The notes under the pieces are model-generated. The model was given only the letters and a program-made list of their open reading frames with translations, ran no database searches and was not told the DNA's origin. This document shows positions 12,499 to 23,530 of a stretch of 64,000 bases of DNA, piece by piece. Within the stretch, counting starts at the first letter, position 1. The number at the start of each line of letters is the position of its first letter. This DNA comes from Coix lacryma-jobi var. lacryma-jobi (taxonomy: Eukaryota; Streptophyta; Magnoliopsida; Poales; Poaceae): positions 16,243,121 to 16,307,120 of the forward strand of contig CM019825.1 of assembly GCA_009763385.1 (NCBI GenBank), written 5' to 3'. A program made the position numbers and the translations under genes.

Positions 12499-12966
12499 CT
12501 ACAGAGTATCGAGAAAGTCTGGAAAGGTCTTCGCTAAGAAGTCTTCGGATTCCCATGTGGCTTCTTCTTCAGAGTGTTGGTTCCACTGGATCTTGTACCA
12601 TCTTGTGGTAGTCCTCCGGGTAACACGGTCCTTGTGATCCAACACGCGAACTGGATACTCAGAGTATGACAGATCGGGTTCTAACTCGACACCTTCAACT
12701 TCCACCACGCGTTCGGGTACTCGGAGACATTTCTTGAGTTGGGAGACGTGAAACACATTATGGACTGCAGAAAGATGATCGGGCAATCTTAGCTTGTAAG
12801 CTACCTTGCCACAACGATCCAGAATCTCAAAGGGACCAATATAGCGGGGTGCTAACTTTCCCTTGACTCCAAAACGAGTAACTCCTTTGGTGGGTGAGAC
12901 TTTCAGATATACATAATCTCCGATCTGGAACTCCAAAGGTCGACGTCTCTTGTCAGCATAGCTTTT
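12499..12966 (-). pseudogene. pol: Integrase C-terminus of B with chromodomain-like region
   Basis: This is the C-terminal continuation of pol, separated from the main frame by a TAG at 12964-12966 where A and C have Gln. It contains the GPY-type block (GKLAPRYIGPF), the FHVSQLKKCL segment and a terminal chromodomain-like stretch ending in WNQHSEEEATWESEDF. Such domains bind methylated histone tails and steer integration in chromoviruses; several aromatic cage positions are not obvious, as in group II chromodomains. The frame runs to a stop at 12499. Confidence 0.88.
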
Positions 12967-15790
12967 CTATCGAGACTGTGCAATCTTCATATTCTCTTGT
13001 ATTTGCTTGACTTTTTCTTTCATATCTTTTACTAGGTCAACTCCAAAGAATTCCCTTTCTCCAGGTTCAGACCAACTGAGAGGTGTACGACAACGGCGAC
13101 CGTACAGTGCTTCAAAGGGTGCCATTTTAATACTTTCTTGGTAACTGTTATTATATGAGAATTCTGCCAAGGGCAAACACTCATCCCAAGTATCTGCGAA
13201 GGTGAGCACACAGGCTCTTAACATGTCCTCCAACACTTGGTTGACTCGCTCAGTTTGTCCATCCGTTTGTGGATGATATGCTGTGCTATGCAAGAGTTTG
13301 GTTCCAAGTGAGGTATGGAATGCTTTCCAGAACTTTGCGACAAACTGGGTACCACGATCAGAGATAATGGTCTTGGGTATGCCATGGAGTTTTACTATGT
13401 TGTTCTTGTACAAAGTGGCATAAGTGGGGACGGTGTAGCTGGTCTTGACTGGCAGGAAGTGAGCTTGCTTAGTGAGGCGATCCACGATCACCCAGATGGA
13501 ATCAAAACCTCTTGATGTCTTGGGTAGCCCATTGATAAAATCCATACTGATATCGTCCCATTTCCAAGCAGGTACAGGTAAAGATTGCAATTCTCCTCCA
13601 GGCTTCATGTGCACAGCTTTGATCCTCTGGCAAGTATCACATTGAGCGACATACCGGGCGATTTCAATCTTCATCTTTGTCCACCAGAATCTCTGCCCCA
13701 AGTCTTGGTACATCTTGTTGCTGCCAGGGTGAATAGAGAATCTAGTCAAGTGTGCTTCATCAAGGATTAACTGTCTCAACTCAGGCACTTTGGGAACTAC
13801 CAGTCGGTTCTTGAACCAAACCACTCCTGCATCATCAATCCTGAAACAATCCGCCTTTCCGGCTCGGACCCTTTCGATGATGTGCTTGATTCCAGGGTTA
13901 TCTTTCTGTGCAGTGATGATCTGTTCCCTGATAGGTGTTTCTATCCTGATATTATTCAGAGTTCCCTGCGGAACCATCTCAATACCCAGCTTTTCTAGTT
14001 CATAGCATAGGGAAGAACCATAGGGTTTCATTACCAGACAGCTGCAATACGACTTGCGACTGAGCGCGTCGGCGACCACATTCGCCTTACCCGGATGGTA
14101 ATGTACTTCGAGATCATAATCTTTAATTAACTCAAGCCATCTTCTCTGTCTCATATTCAGTTCTTCTTGAGTGAAGATATACTTCAGGCTTTTGTGATCT
14201 GTGTACACATTGCAGGCACTACCCAACAAATAATGATGCCAGATCTTTAAGGCATGCACCACTGCTGCTAACTCAAGATCATGGGTGGGATAATTCTCTT
14301 CATGTCGCTTAAGCTGCCGTGAGGCATAAGCGATCACTCGGCCTTCTTGCATCAAAACACAACCCAAACCAGTACCAGATGCATCACAATAGACATCAAA
14401 GGGCTTTTCGATGTTCGGCTGGGCTAGCACTGGTGACGTGGTTAACAGTTTCTTCAATGTCTGAAAGGCTTGTTCACAAGCTGGTGACCAGACAAACTTC
14501 ACAGAATTCTTTACTAACTCGGTGATAGGCTTGGCGATTCTGGAGAAATCCGGAATGAAACGGCGATAATATCTAGCCATTCCCATGAAGCTGCGGACTT
14601 CATGAACAGTGGTAGGTGGCTCCCAATCCAGAATGTCTGCCACCTTTCCGGGATCAACTGACACTCCTTTAGCGGATAGGACATGCCCAAGGAACTGTAT
14701 CTGATCTAGCCAGAACTCACATTTACTGAACTTGGCATAGAGCTGATGATCTCTGAGACGGGATAGAACGATACGAAGATGTTCGGCATGCTTTTCAGGG
14801 GTCTTTGAGTAGACAAGGATGTCGTCAATGAACATGACCACAAATTTATCAAGCTCTGGCATGAATACAGAGTTCATGAGGTACATGAAGTGGGCAGGGG
14901 CATTGGTCAAGCCGAAGGACATGACCAAGTACTCATATAGGCCGTATCTGGTGGTGAAAGCGGTTTTAGGAATGTCTTCGGGGCGTATTTTTATTTGGTG
15001 GTAGCTAGATCTGAGGTCAATTTTGGAGAATACTTTGGCTCCAGCTAGCTGGTCAAAAAGAAGATCAATGCGAGGCAAAGGATATTTGTTCTTGATGGTG
15101 ACTTCATTGAGTGGGCGATAATCAACACATAGCCTGAGACTCTTGTCTTTCTTCTTTACAAAGATTGCAGGACAGCCCCAAGGAGACGAGCTTGGGCGAA
15201 TGAAGCCCTTGTCCAACAAATCTTGTAACTGAGTTTTCAGCTCCGCCAACTCTCTGGGAGGCATTCGATAAGCTCTACGGGATATAGGAGCAGTCCCGGG
15301 CTTCAGCTCTATGGCAAACTCAACATCACGATCAGGAGGTAGGCCAGGTAAGTCCTCTGGAAAAACATCAGGAAATTCACAGACCACAGGGATGTCTCTG
15401 GTCTCCTGAACATAGGTGGTATTCAACTGTGTGGCTGCTGGTTTTTGAGGCATTGGGAGTTGGAGAAGGAGTTTGGAGGTACTGTTAGGAATGTCCACTC
15501 TCACAACCCTATTCAGGACGTCAATTATAGCCTTATACTGGCACATCCAATTCATGCCTAGAATGACATCTATCTCCTGATCACGTAGCACTATCATGGT
15601 GGTAGGAAATACATGTTCCCCCAACATCACTGGTATATTGCGAACCACTTCCTTAGTGCTTATACGCCCTCCAAGCGAAAATATACAGAAACTTTCTTGT
15701 AATTCCCCAATTGATAACTCATGCTTAGAGACAAATGCATGACTGATGAAGGAATGCGATGCACCAGAATCACAACTGCAGGATGATTGG
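12967..15790 (-). pseudogene. pol: Protease end, reverse transcriptase, RNase H and integrase of B
   Basis: The long frame 12967-15648 (893 codons) starts inside the protease, whose end motif ILGMNWM is present. It continues through RT (SSPWGCPAIF, FIDD), RNase H (DLELAAVVHALKIW, TDHKSL) and integrase (zinc-binding H-H-C-C ending CDTCQR; catalytic Asp in VDRLTK, Asp in SDRGTQF, Glu in GQTERV). Upstream, near 15780, a short deletion removes the protease active-site Asp and shifts the frame, separating it from gag. It ends at a premature TAG before the chromodomain-like region. Confidence 0.92.
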
Positions 15791-16958
15791 CAACGGGAAA
15801 CCTACCGATCATGACGGGTTCTCCTTCTGGGATGTCACTGACGGTGGTGTAGTAGACTTGCCCGTGTTTCTTGACAAACTTGCCCTTCTGAACGTGCTGC
15901 TGCGGGGCACGGTGCTGTTGCTGTTGCTGAGATCCTCCAGGACCCTTCTGAGCGCTCTGAGCATACCGTTTGGGCTTTGGGCACTCACGAGACCAGTGGC
16001 CAAGTTGGCCGCAGTTGTAGCAGGGATGATTGTAGGCTGTTTGCAGGGTGGTGATACGAACACCTGGGGCGTTCGGCTGCATGGCACTCTGCTGATTGAC
16101 GTTGTGGGTGGTAGCCGCAGTACGGACGACCACTTGCTGGTGAGGGTAAGGTGGGCGATTGTGGTGGTGGCTAGGGTGATAAATGACCCTCTGGCGTTTG
16201 TGACTGCCAGAGAAACTGCTAGATCCTGCTTTCTTCTTCTTCTTCTCCTCTTGGTACTGGCGATTGCTCTCCTCAAAAGCAACAGCCCGGTCAACAACAT
16301 CATGATAAGACCCAGCCAGGTTATTAGACAGGCTCCTGCGGATCTTGGGGTGCAGTCCTCTGAGGAAACAATCCCTCTTCTTCTCATCTGTGTTGACGTA
16401 CTCTGAGGCATACTGGCTGAGATGATTGAACTGACCCACGTACTGCATTACTGTGGAGTCTCGCTGCTGCAGTGCTAGGAACTGATCAAGCTTCATCTTC
16501 ATCACCCCAGAAGGGATGTGATGTGCACGGAAAGCTGTGCAGAACTCTTCCCAGGTCAACTGATGACCTTCAGGCTGGGCAGCCAACAGGTTGGCATACC
16601 AAGCGCTTGCTGGACCACGAAGCTGCTGAGAAGCGAACCGGGGCTTCTGGGTGTCGGTGCAGTGAAGAAGACCAAACTTCTGCTCCATGGTGCGGAGCCA
16701 ATCATCAGCTTCAAGGGGTTCATCGGCCCTCGTAAAGACCGGTGGACGGGTTTCGGTGAAATCCACATATGTGGTCTCGTTGTTGATGTTATGGCGACCA
16801 CGGTGGCCATTGTTCTGCTGCCCCTAATTTTGAGCCATCAGGTTAGCAGCGGCTGCCAAGGCTGCGATGGCATCTGCTAGCGTAGCAGGTACAGGTGGAG
16901 GGTTTGGAAGGTCAGCCTCCTGAGAACTTCCAGCTCCAGTGCGAGTGTTCACAGGCAT
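15780..16958 (-). pseudogene. gag: Gag of B (one stop codon, frameshift at the protease junction)
   Basis: The ATG at 16958 directly follows TTAACAG and starts MPVNTR as in C. A TAG at 16824-16826 interrupts the N-terminal region where C has Gln, so the long visible frame begins at 16766 (VDFTETRPPVF on its N-side). The core EADDWL, the arginine- and glutamine-rich linker and a CCHC knuckle (CYNCGQLGHWSREC) are present. The break near 15780 disconnects it from pol. Confidence 0.9.
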
Positions 16959-17213
16959 CTGTTAAGCAACTTGGAACTTAGCATCCATTGATTAGGTTCT
17001 GAAAACAACTGGCTGAAGAACTCCACTGATACAAAGGTAGATGATTGATAAAGATGACTGACGGATAACAACAGACTGATAAGGGGAAAAGATACGAAAG
17101 GAAAGATACAGACTCGACTAAACAAAAGACAGACTATCGTCCCAAACCTAGACTAAGGGTTTAGGTAAACAGGTGGTACAGACACACGAGATCCCCATCT
17201 TCTAACAACGAGT
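16959..17213 (-). other. Spacer between ORF0 and gag of B
   Basis: Non-coding. On the minus strand it ends GCTTAACAG directly at the gag ATG, the same splice-acceptor-like arrangement as in A and C. Confidence 0.5.
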
Positions 17214-17818
17214 CTAGTCTTCATCGATGATGATCATGTCCTCGTCTTCGTCTTCCTCGAGGATGAGCTCAGGCTCAACCTCCTCGTCCTCGCCTTCAGC
17301 GTAGACGTTCTCGGCAGGTTCAATCTCCCCGTTCATGCTTGGCTCTTGCTCCACGTCCGGCTCTTCCACTATTCCGTCCTCAGGGTCCTCGACAACCAGG
17401 GGAACCATGGGGTGGAGTTGGTCGTACAGCTGGTGTACCTCCTCATGAAGCATGTCATTGAACTGTTCAATCTGAGCTGTGTACTGCTGCAGTCCATGGA
17501 GCTCGGCTCTGGTGACGTCCTCGCGAATCCAAGTGGCATCGCGCTGCTGGATGGCGCGAATCACGTTCCGGTTGGCCTGCTCCAGGGAGGCTCGTGCCTC
17601 ATAGAACTCCAGGCGTGAGTGGTAGAAGTCATGCTCCAAATTCTCCAGCTCAGCCTTCAGGTTCTTGATCTCCTCCTTTAAGTGCTTGCGGGTGCGGCGG
17701 GGAAAACAACGACCGTTGGAGGCTTCACCAGTCTCTTCTCCAATGCGTGGTGCCAGTTGGTGGCGTGGCACACCATTGGGCCAGTTGACTTGCGACCAGT
17801 TAGCTTGATGCGGGCCAT
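17214..17818 (-). pseudogene. ORF0 of B: decayed H3 tail mimic with coiled coil and acidic tail
   Basis: The ATG at 17818 gives ARIKLTGRKSTGP. This keeps K4 and the K9-S10-T11-G12 block of the H3 tail, while T3 and A7 have changed. A small indel near 17775 then shifts the frame. The next frame resumes GVPRHQLAPR, the stretch shared with A and C, and runs open to 17214. It contains a predicted coiled coil (Glu/Leu/Arg heptads around EEIKNLKAELENLEHDF), a Gln-rich helix and a very acidic C-terminus ending EDEDEDMIIIDED. The stretch open upstream of 17818 is in the shifted frame and is not the real start. About 200 codons. Confidence 0.8.
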
Positions 17819-18142
17819 GTCTGGATAAGGTAAGTTGGATGAGGAGTAAAAAGGCTAGCAAGAAAAAGGTAAAGGCATACTATCCCAACGAACTTAGAGA
17901 GGAAGTTATTAACTAGCTTAGGTGAATATGACATGATGCATGGATCATTCCTACGGAACAAAGCAATGCACTAAATAAACAAGGTACAGAGGGCTTAAAA
18001 CATGTTGTCTCGCTAACTAGTGTTGCCATACACAAGACAAGATGAGAGAAGCAGTTTGGACTCAAAATAGGCAAGTTTAGTTTGTTTGGACTCAAAGATC
18101 TTTTGAAGTTTTCGCAAGAACACTGCAACGTTATAGTGAGAT
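17819..18142 (-). other. Untranslated leader of B
   Basis: Non-coding. On the minus strand the last part reads CCAACTTACCTTATCCAG, two bases before the ORF0 ATG, again a plausible 3' splice site. Confidence 0.45.
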
Positions 18143-18154
18143 GCTCCGATACCA
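18143..18154 (-). other. Primer binding site of B
   Basis: On the minus strand it reads TGGTATCGGAGC, one base off the usual tRNA-Met complement seen in A and C, and starts three bases after the LTR end. Confidence 0.9.
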
Positions 18155-18157
18155 CTC

Positions 18158-21100
18158 TGTGGCGTAACGGTCCTAATCCCATGGCCCACCGGTCCCTGTC
18201 ATCCGCTGACAGCCGAACTGATGTTCTGTGTGATTAAGACTGTTCGTCACCGGGCTGCATCAGCGCCCATTGTCCGCAGGATCATCTCACAATTCGGTCA
18301 CAACACTGGATACTTTTACAAATAACATCGGAATACAGAGCGGAAGACTTAAATAACATTAGTTTTACAAACTGAGGTTCCAAATTAAAGGTGCAGTTAT
18401 TCCAAACCATGTTCGGGTAATAGAAATAGAAATAGAAATAGGCAACGTAGCGGAGTACAACAAAATAAGATACTTGCAATCACCCAGCCCGAGGGTGTAC
18501 ACTTTACTCTTCGGCCTCATCGGCCTCTTCCTGGACGATGGTCATGCAGCAGGGCGCAAGACACACCGGGGACTCAGATATACCTGCAGCATGGGTAACA
18601 AACCCTGAGTACGGGGTACTCAACAAGACTTACCCGACTAAAGAAAAAGGGAGGAGACTCAGGAATGAGAGGCTTAGGTAGTCAAGGTAAGGCTTAAGCA
18701 AGATCAAGTATTTTGCAGAAAAAGCATTTTGTAAACCTTGTTTTATTTTTGGAAAAGGTTCCAGTATTTCTCAATTCTTCATTGTTCATGATTCATTTTA
18801 CCTTTCAAAACATTCCTAGTTGAGAACCACTCTCCGTTGACAGTCAGTGACCAAGTCTCCATAACCGAGGAGCAACGTTAATCCGGATAAATAATACTCA
18901 GCTGAGGATCCCTATTCACACAGCATATGTAGCACCCAAGCTTGCATAGGCCAACCCGTCTACCATGATTCCTCCAAGATTGGACCGGTCCTACGCTACC
19001 CGGAAGTACAGTACACCACTCCTATCCAGGTACGACGACCATGTGGGTACATGCTACTTCCGCCATCTCTCCACTCCCAGTGCGCGGTTGTCGGTCCCAA
19101 TCAAGGATTTCTCGGAGCCAGAGCTTTCCGAAGTATGTGAATAGTTACAAGTCTTGACCAGCAGGCCCCCATACGGATGGTCCCTAATTTTCCAGCCAGA
19201 ACTATACCTTGGTTATATCTCACCCAAGCGTAATAGTCTTGTCAGTTTTTCAACCCTGTCCCGGTCGGTGTCAACTGTTGAGTCCCGGACTACAACATGA
19301 CGGCACCGTACGCTCGGACAACCTCTCCTCGCGATTGACTAGGTACGGATCAGATACCTAGCCAATGGTCGGGGAGTAAAGCCAAATTCCCAAAAGATTC
19401 TTTAAGTGATCACACTTTTGAAATTGGCATTTTTATTGCAAATCTATTGTATAGCATCGCTAAGCATTTTGCAAATAGTTTTTAAACAGGGTAGGGGATC
19501 TTTGGTGGAGGTAATAATGCAAGTAATAGGTCATCACACAACTCCTATCACCTAATGCAGTAATTTAACTCAAAAGCATTTAAGTAAAACTTTTATAAAA
19601 GCAAGGAAAGGCTAAATGCACCGGGGCTTGCCTTGAAGAGCAAAGACAGCTGGCTCAGAGTTGGAGGTGCAGAGGTCGAAGCTCGGGGTTACTTCGGGAG
19701 CAGGTACGTCGGCGGCGGCCTCGACTTTGACTCCTTCTTCGGTGACTATACGAATGCAATGATGCATGCACATGAGTATGCTAGCATGAACAATGCAACA
19801 CAGGGCATACAACATGAACCCTAATCACTTTTTCTATTTTCTTAATTATTTAAAAAAGGTCATTTTATACAGTTGCTCCAAAAATTACCAAATTAATCTC
19901 ATAAGTTTATTATGGTATAAATAGATGACAAAACAAATTTTATAATTTTTGGAGATCATTAAGGTGCTCAAACAAAATCAGACATTTATTAACAAAAGGC
20001 ACTATTTGACAATTAAATTAAATGCTCAAAAATCAACTTGTTTCAAAAGGCCTCAAAATTTCACCAGAGACTAAACATGACACAATTAGCACATAAAAAT
20101 TTATCTCATGATTTTTGGAGCTACACATGATTTTCTAAAAAATCTAAAACCATTCATTTCTTAATTAAAAGGGAGATTTTTCATTTTCAAATTTTTTCAC
20201 AAAGTCCAAGTTTCATATTTTTCTAAAATACTACATGGTATAAAGAGTCTACCTTCAAATTTTCAGAATTTTTGGAGCAACACCGAAAAATCACACAAAA
20301 AGAAGAAAAAGGAACACTATTCACAACTTCCCAAAAAGGAAAAGAGCACTGTGCTCTTTCCTCGCAAGGCTCGGCGAAACGGGCTCGGGCGAGACGGAAA
20401 CGATCGCTTCGTCCGAGGCCTGGCTTGGAGGCTCGGGCGAGACGGAAGGCTCGGGCGAAACGCATGCGAGGCGGACGGCGGACCGGCCGCTCGGGGCTCG
20501 CGCTGGGAAAGCCGAGGGTGGGGAAAGATTCGCGGGCTCACCGTGAGTCGGGAGGGAGGCTCGGTGAGGCGGTGCAGGGTCGGAGGAGGGAGCTCGACGT
20601 TGGCGGTGCTTCGGCGGAGCTCTCTGGCGGCGAGCGGCGCTCCGGCGGCTCTGTCCACCAAAAGGGATCACCGAGGGTGCGGTTAGGAGCGCGCTGAGGT
20701 GAGGAAGAGAGGGCAGGGGTCGGAGGGAAGAGAGAAGCACTCTCGGCGGCGAATTTCTCGCTAAGCCGAAACGCGGCCGTTTGCCGGAGTCAGGGACGAA
20801 GCTCCTGCGCCGGCGAGAGGAGGGCGGAGGGGTGAAATTGGTTGCTCGGAAAGGTGGAGAAGCTCAAGGCGAAGGCAACGGTGGGCTCGGCGGGCTTTGG
20901 GGTGGTCCGGTGGTGCGGGGCGCCGTGGTGACGGCAATGGCGGAGTTCGGCGGCTTCTTATAGCCGCGGGACGGAGCTGGGGAGGGGTCCGGGCGAGGGG
21001 TGAGAGCGCTCGCGCGACATTAAAGGAGGTAGGGAGCAGGGTAGGGCGGCTCGGCGTGGGCGGAAGCTCGCACGCGGCGCGGCGGCTTGCCGGCGGCCGG

Positions 21101-21989
21101 CAGCTGCCCGCTGTCCGCGGCCGTAGGGGAAGAGGGAGGAGGGTAGGGGATGGGCGAGGCGGCGGTAGGTAGGGGCCGAGAGGAAAAACGAGCGCCAGCG
21201 CTTGGCCGCGCGCGGCGCGGGCGCGGGTCAGCCGGGCTCAGCATGGGCGGCAAGGCTCGCGCGCGGCGCGGCGGCCTTGCCGGAGGCCGGGGCCCCCTGG
21301 CTTTAAAGCTCGTGCACAGTGACGACATTTAAAGCAAAACTTCCTCTTTCTGAAATTTTGAAATTACTCCCAAAAGTTGAACTACACAAAGAAAACTCAA
21401 AACACCAAAGTTGCTTAAAATTTTGAGATCTACAACTTTGCCAATATAAACTTTTTCTGAAACTCAAAGTTTTTGAGATAATTTTGAAAACCGAAAAAGG
21501 GACAAAATTGAAGTTTGAAGGAAATTGAAATTACTTCTGATTTTATATTGAAACTTGAAAATCTGAAAACACCAAAGTTGTTTCTCTTGACAAGATCTAC
21601 AACTTCGCAAAAAGGACCAACCTCAAATTTTGAATAGTTTTTAAATTAATAAAAGAGGGGTAAAAACCAGGGTTTGGAAATCAGGGTTTTTCAAAAGGAA
21701 ATTGAAATCTGTTTTTAAATTTGGTTTTTGAACAACACAACAAAGCTTCACGACACTAACTGAACAAGAATTTCACAAAGCTAGGCACAGAGGTGAAATT
21801 ACCATTTTGCCCTTATAGGAAGATTTGGGCTTTTAGGGTTTTAGAAAAAGAATCACTACACAAGTCACCTCAGAAAAAGGTAAATGCAAAACAAGCATTA
21901 GGCAAACATAAATGCATGGCAAGAATGATTAATGACTAAAGATGATGACATGTCAGGTTAATTACATATTAATCACCATAGGTGTTACA
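18158..21989 (-). repeat. 5' LTR of B
   Basis: It matches 8583-12427 and is flanked by the primer site on one side and the ATAAC target duplication (21990-21994) on the other. The GC-rich core at 20350-21310 includes short tandem motifs shared with the LTR of C. Confidence 0.95.
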
Positions 21990-21994
21990 ATAAC
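21990..21994. repeat. Target site duplication of B, right copy
   Basis: ATAAC, identical to 8578-8582. Confidence 0.96.
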
Positions 21995-23530
21995 ATCACC
22001 ATAGAGTGTACCCTGGAGAGTGACATCATCGAAGGACAAAAGACCGATGAAGAAATCGGCCAGATCAAGAAGAGATTAGAAACCAATAGTTCTTTGAACT
22101 TCAGAACAGATGAACAGGGAATTCTGTGGTATAATCAGAGGTATTCCCTGTGGTATAATCAGAGGTTGGTTGTTCCTAAGGACACGGAGCTGAAAGAAAG
22201 AATTCTGAATGAAGCCCATAATTCAAAGTTATCTATCCATCCAGGAAGCAGTAAGATGTACCAAGATCTGAGAACAAGGTATTGGTGGTCAAAGATGAAG
22301 AAAGAAGTCGCAGCTTATGTCGCAAGGTGTGATACTTGCTGCAGGATAAAAGCTATACACCTGAGACCTGCCGGACTGTTACAGCCGTTATCAATCCCAA
22401 AGTGGAAATGAGAAGAGATTAGTATGGATTTCATCATAGGTCTTCCCACCACTCAAAAAGGAAATGATTCTATCTCGGTTATCGTGGATCCGTTATCTAA
22501 AGTGGCCCACTTCATACCAGCCAAGACTACCCACCGACCTCATCAGTACGCAGATTTGTACATTCAAAATATCTTAAGGTTACATGGAGTACCTAAGAGA
22601 ATTGTTTCTGATAGAGGACCCCAGTTCATAGCGCGTTTTTGGGAACAGTTGCACAAGGAGCTAGGGACTAAGTTGGTAAGAAGTTCTGCTCATTATTCCC
22701 AAACCGCAGGACAAACCGAAAGAATGAATCAAATCTTGGAAGATATCCTCATAGCATATGTTCTATCCTCAGGAGAATCATGGGAGAAATGGTTGCCCCT
22801 TGCCGAGTTCTCATATAACAATAGTTATCAAGAAAGCATAAAAATGGCACCGTTTGAAGTTTTATATGGACGAAGATGCAGAACCCCGATAAATTGGGTT
22901 GAATCAGTAGATCGAGGATTTTACGGGTCAGATTATGTAAAGGATGCCGAGGAAATCGTGCAAACTGTACAGCAGCATATCAAGGCAGCGCAGTCACGAC
23001 AGAAAAGTTATGCTGACACACGAAGGAGGCCCATGGAATTCCAAGTAGGAGATTACGTCTACCTTAAGGTCTCACCCATGAGAAAAGTCCAACGTTTCAG
23101 AATCAAGAAAAAGTTAGCACCTCGATACGTGGGACCGTATCAGATCGTAGCTAAAAAGGGAGAAGTGGCCTATGAAGTGCAGTTACCCCCAGAGATGAGC
23201 GCAGTCTTTCCCGTGTTTCATGTATCCCAGTTGAAGAAGTGTCTTCGAGTCCCAGAACGAGAAGAGGTTCGGATCCCGGATGTCACCATCAGATCAGATC
23301 TGGAATACTATGAACAACCTCGGGAGATATTGGACACCAAGACTCGAGAGACTCGCAACCGAACAGTGAAGACTTACAAGATTCTCTGGAGCAACCACGG
23401 ACCCAACGATGCGACTTGGGAAACCGAGGAGTACTTACGTGTGAACTATCCCGCTTTTTATAAAGATTGGTACGTAACTCAAATCTCGGGACGAGATTTC
23501 CTTAAGGGGGGAAGGATTGTGACACCCTAG
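21995..23530 (+). pseudogene. pol: Integrase of A with chromodomain-like C-terminus (second half of pol)
   Basis: This resumes pol of A after B. It holds the integrase zinc-binding region (HNSKLSIHPG and CDTCCR), then a TGA near 22409 where relatives have Trp. The open frame 22424-23530 follows, with the catalytic core (Asp in VDPLSK, Asp in SDRGPQF, Glu in GQTERM), the FHVSQLKKCL block and a chromodomain-like end (YKILWSNHGPNDATWETEEY). A 24-base in-frame tandem duplication near 22124-22165 repeats LWYNQR before the zinc-binding region. The frame runs through the palindrome and polypurine tract into the LTR. Confidence 0.92.
23481..23516 (+). other. Palindrome and polypurine tract of A
   Basis: The perfect palindrome AAATCTCG-GGA-CGAGATTT occupies 23481-23499, and the purine tract AAGGGGGGAAGGA 23504-23516, one base before the 3' LTR. 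It sets the plus-strand primer. Confidence 0.9.

Larger units (their letters stand above)
8583..21989 (-). mobile_element. Chromovirus B, complete Ty3/gypsy element nested in A
   Basis: The element is 13.4 kb with both LTRs, a 5-bp target duplication, a primer site and a polypurine tract, all read on the minus strand. Reading order is 5' LTR (18158-21989), ORF0, gag, protease, RT, RNase H, integrase with chromodomain-like end, 3' LTR (8583-12427). Its two LTRs differ by roughly forty mostly substitutional changes by my eye count (about 1%), so it is the youngest datable layer here. Despite that, gag, protease, integrase and ORF0 each carry at least one break, so it was probably mobilised by proteins of another copy or was damaged soon after insertion. 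Confidence 0.95.

Noticed and set aside
17819..17861. Upstream start for B ORF0 (MLAFLLLIQ, signal-like)
   Set aside because: This is the shifted frame upstream of the true ATG at 17818; the other two elements start with the H3-like tail.
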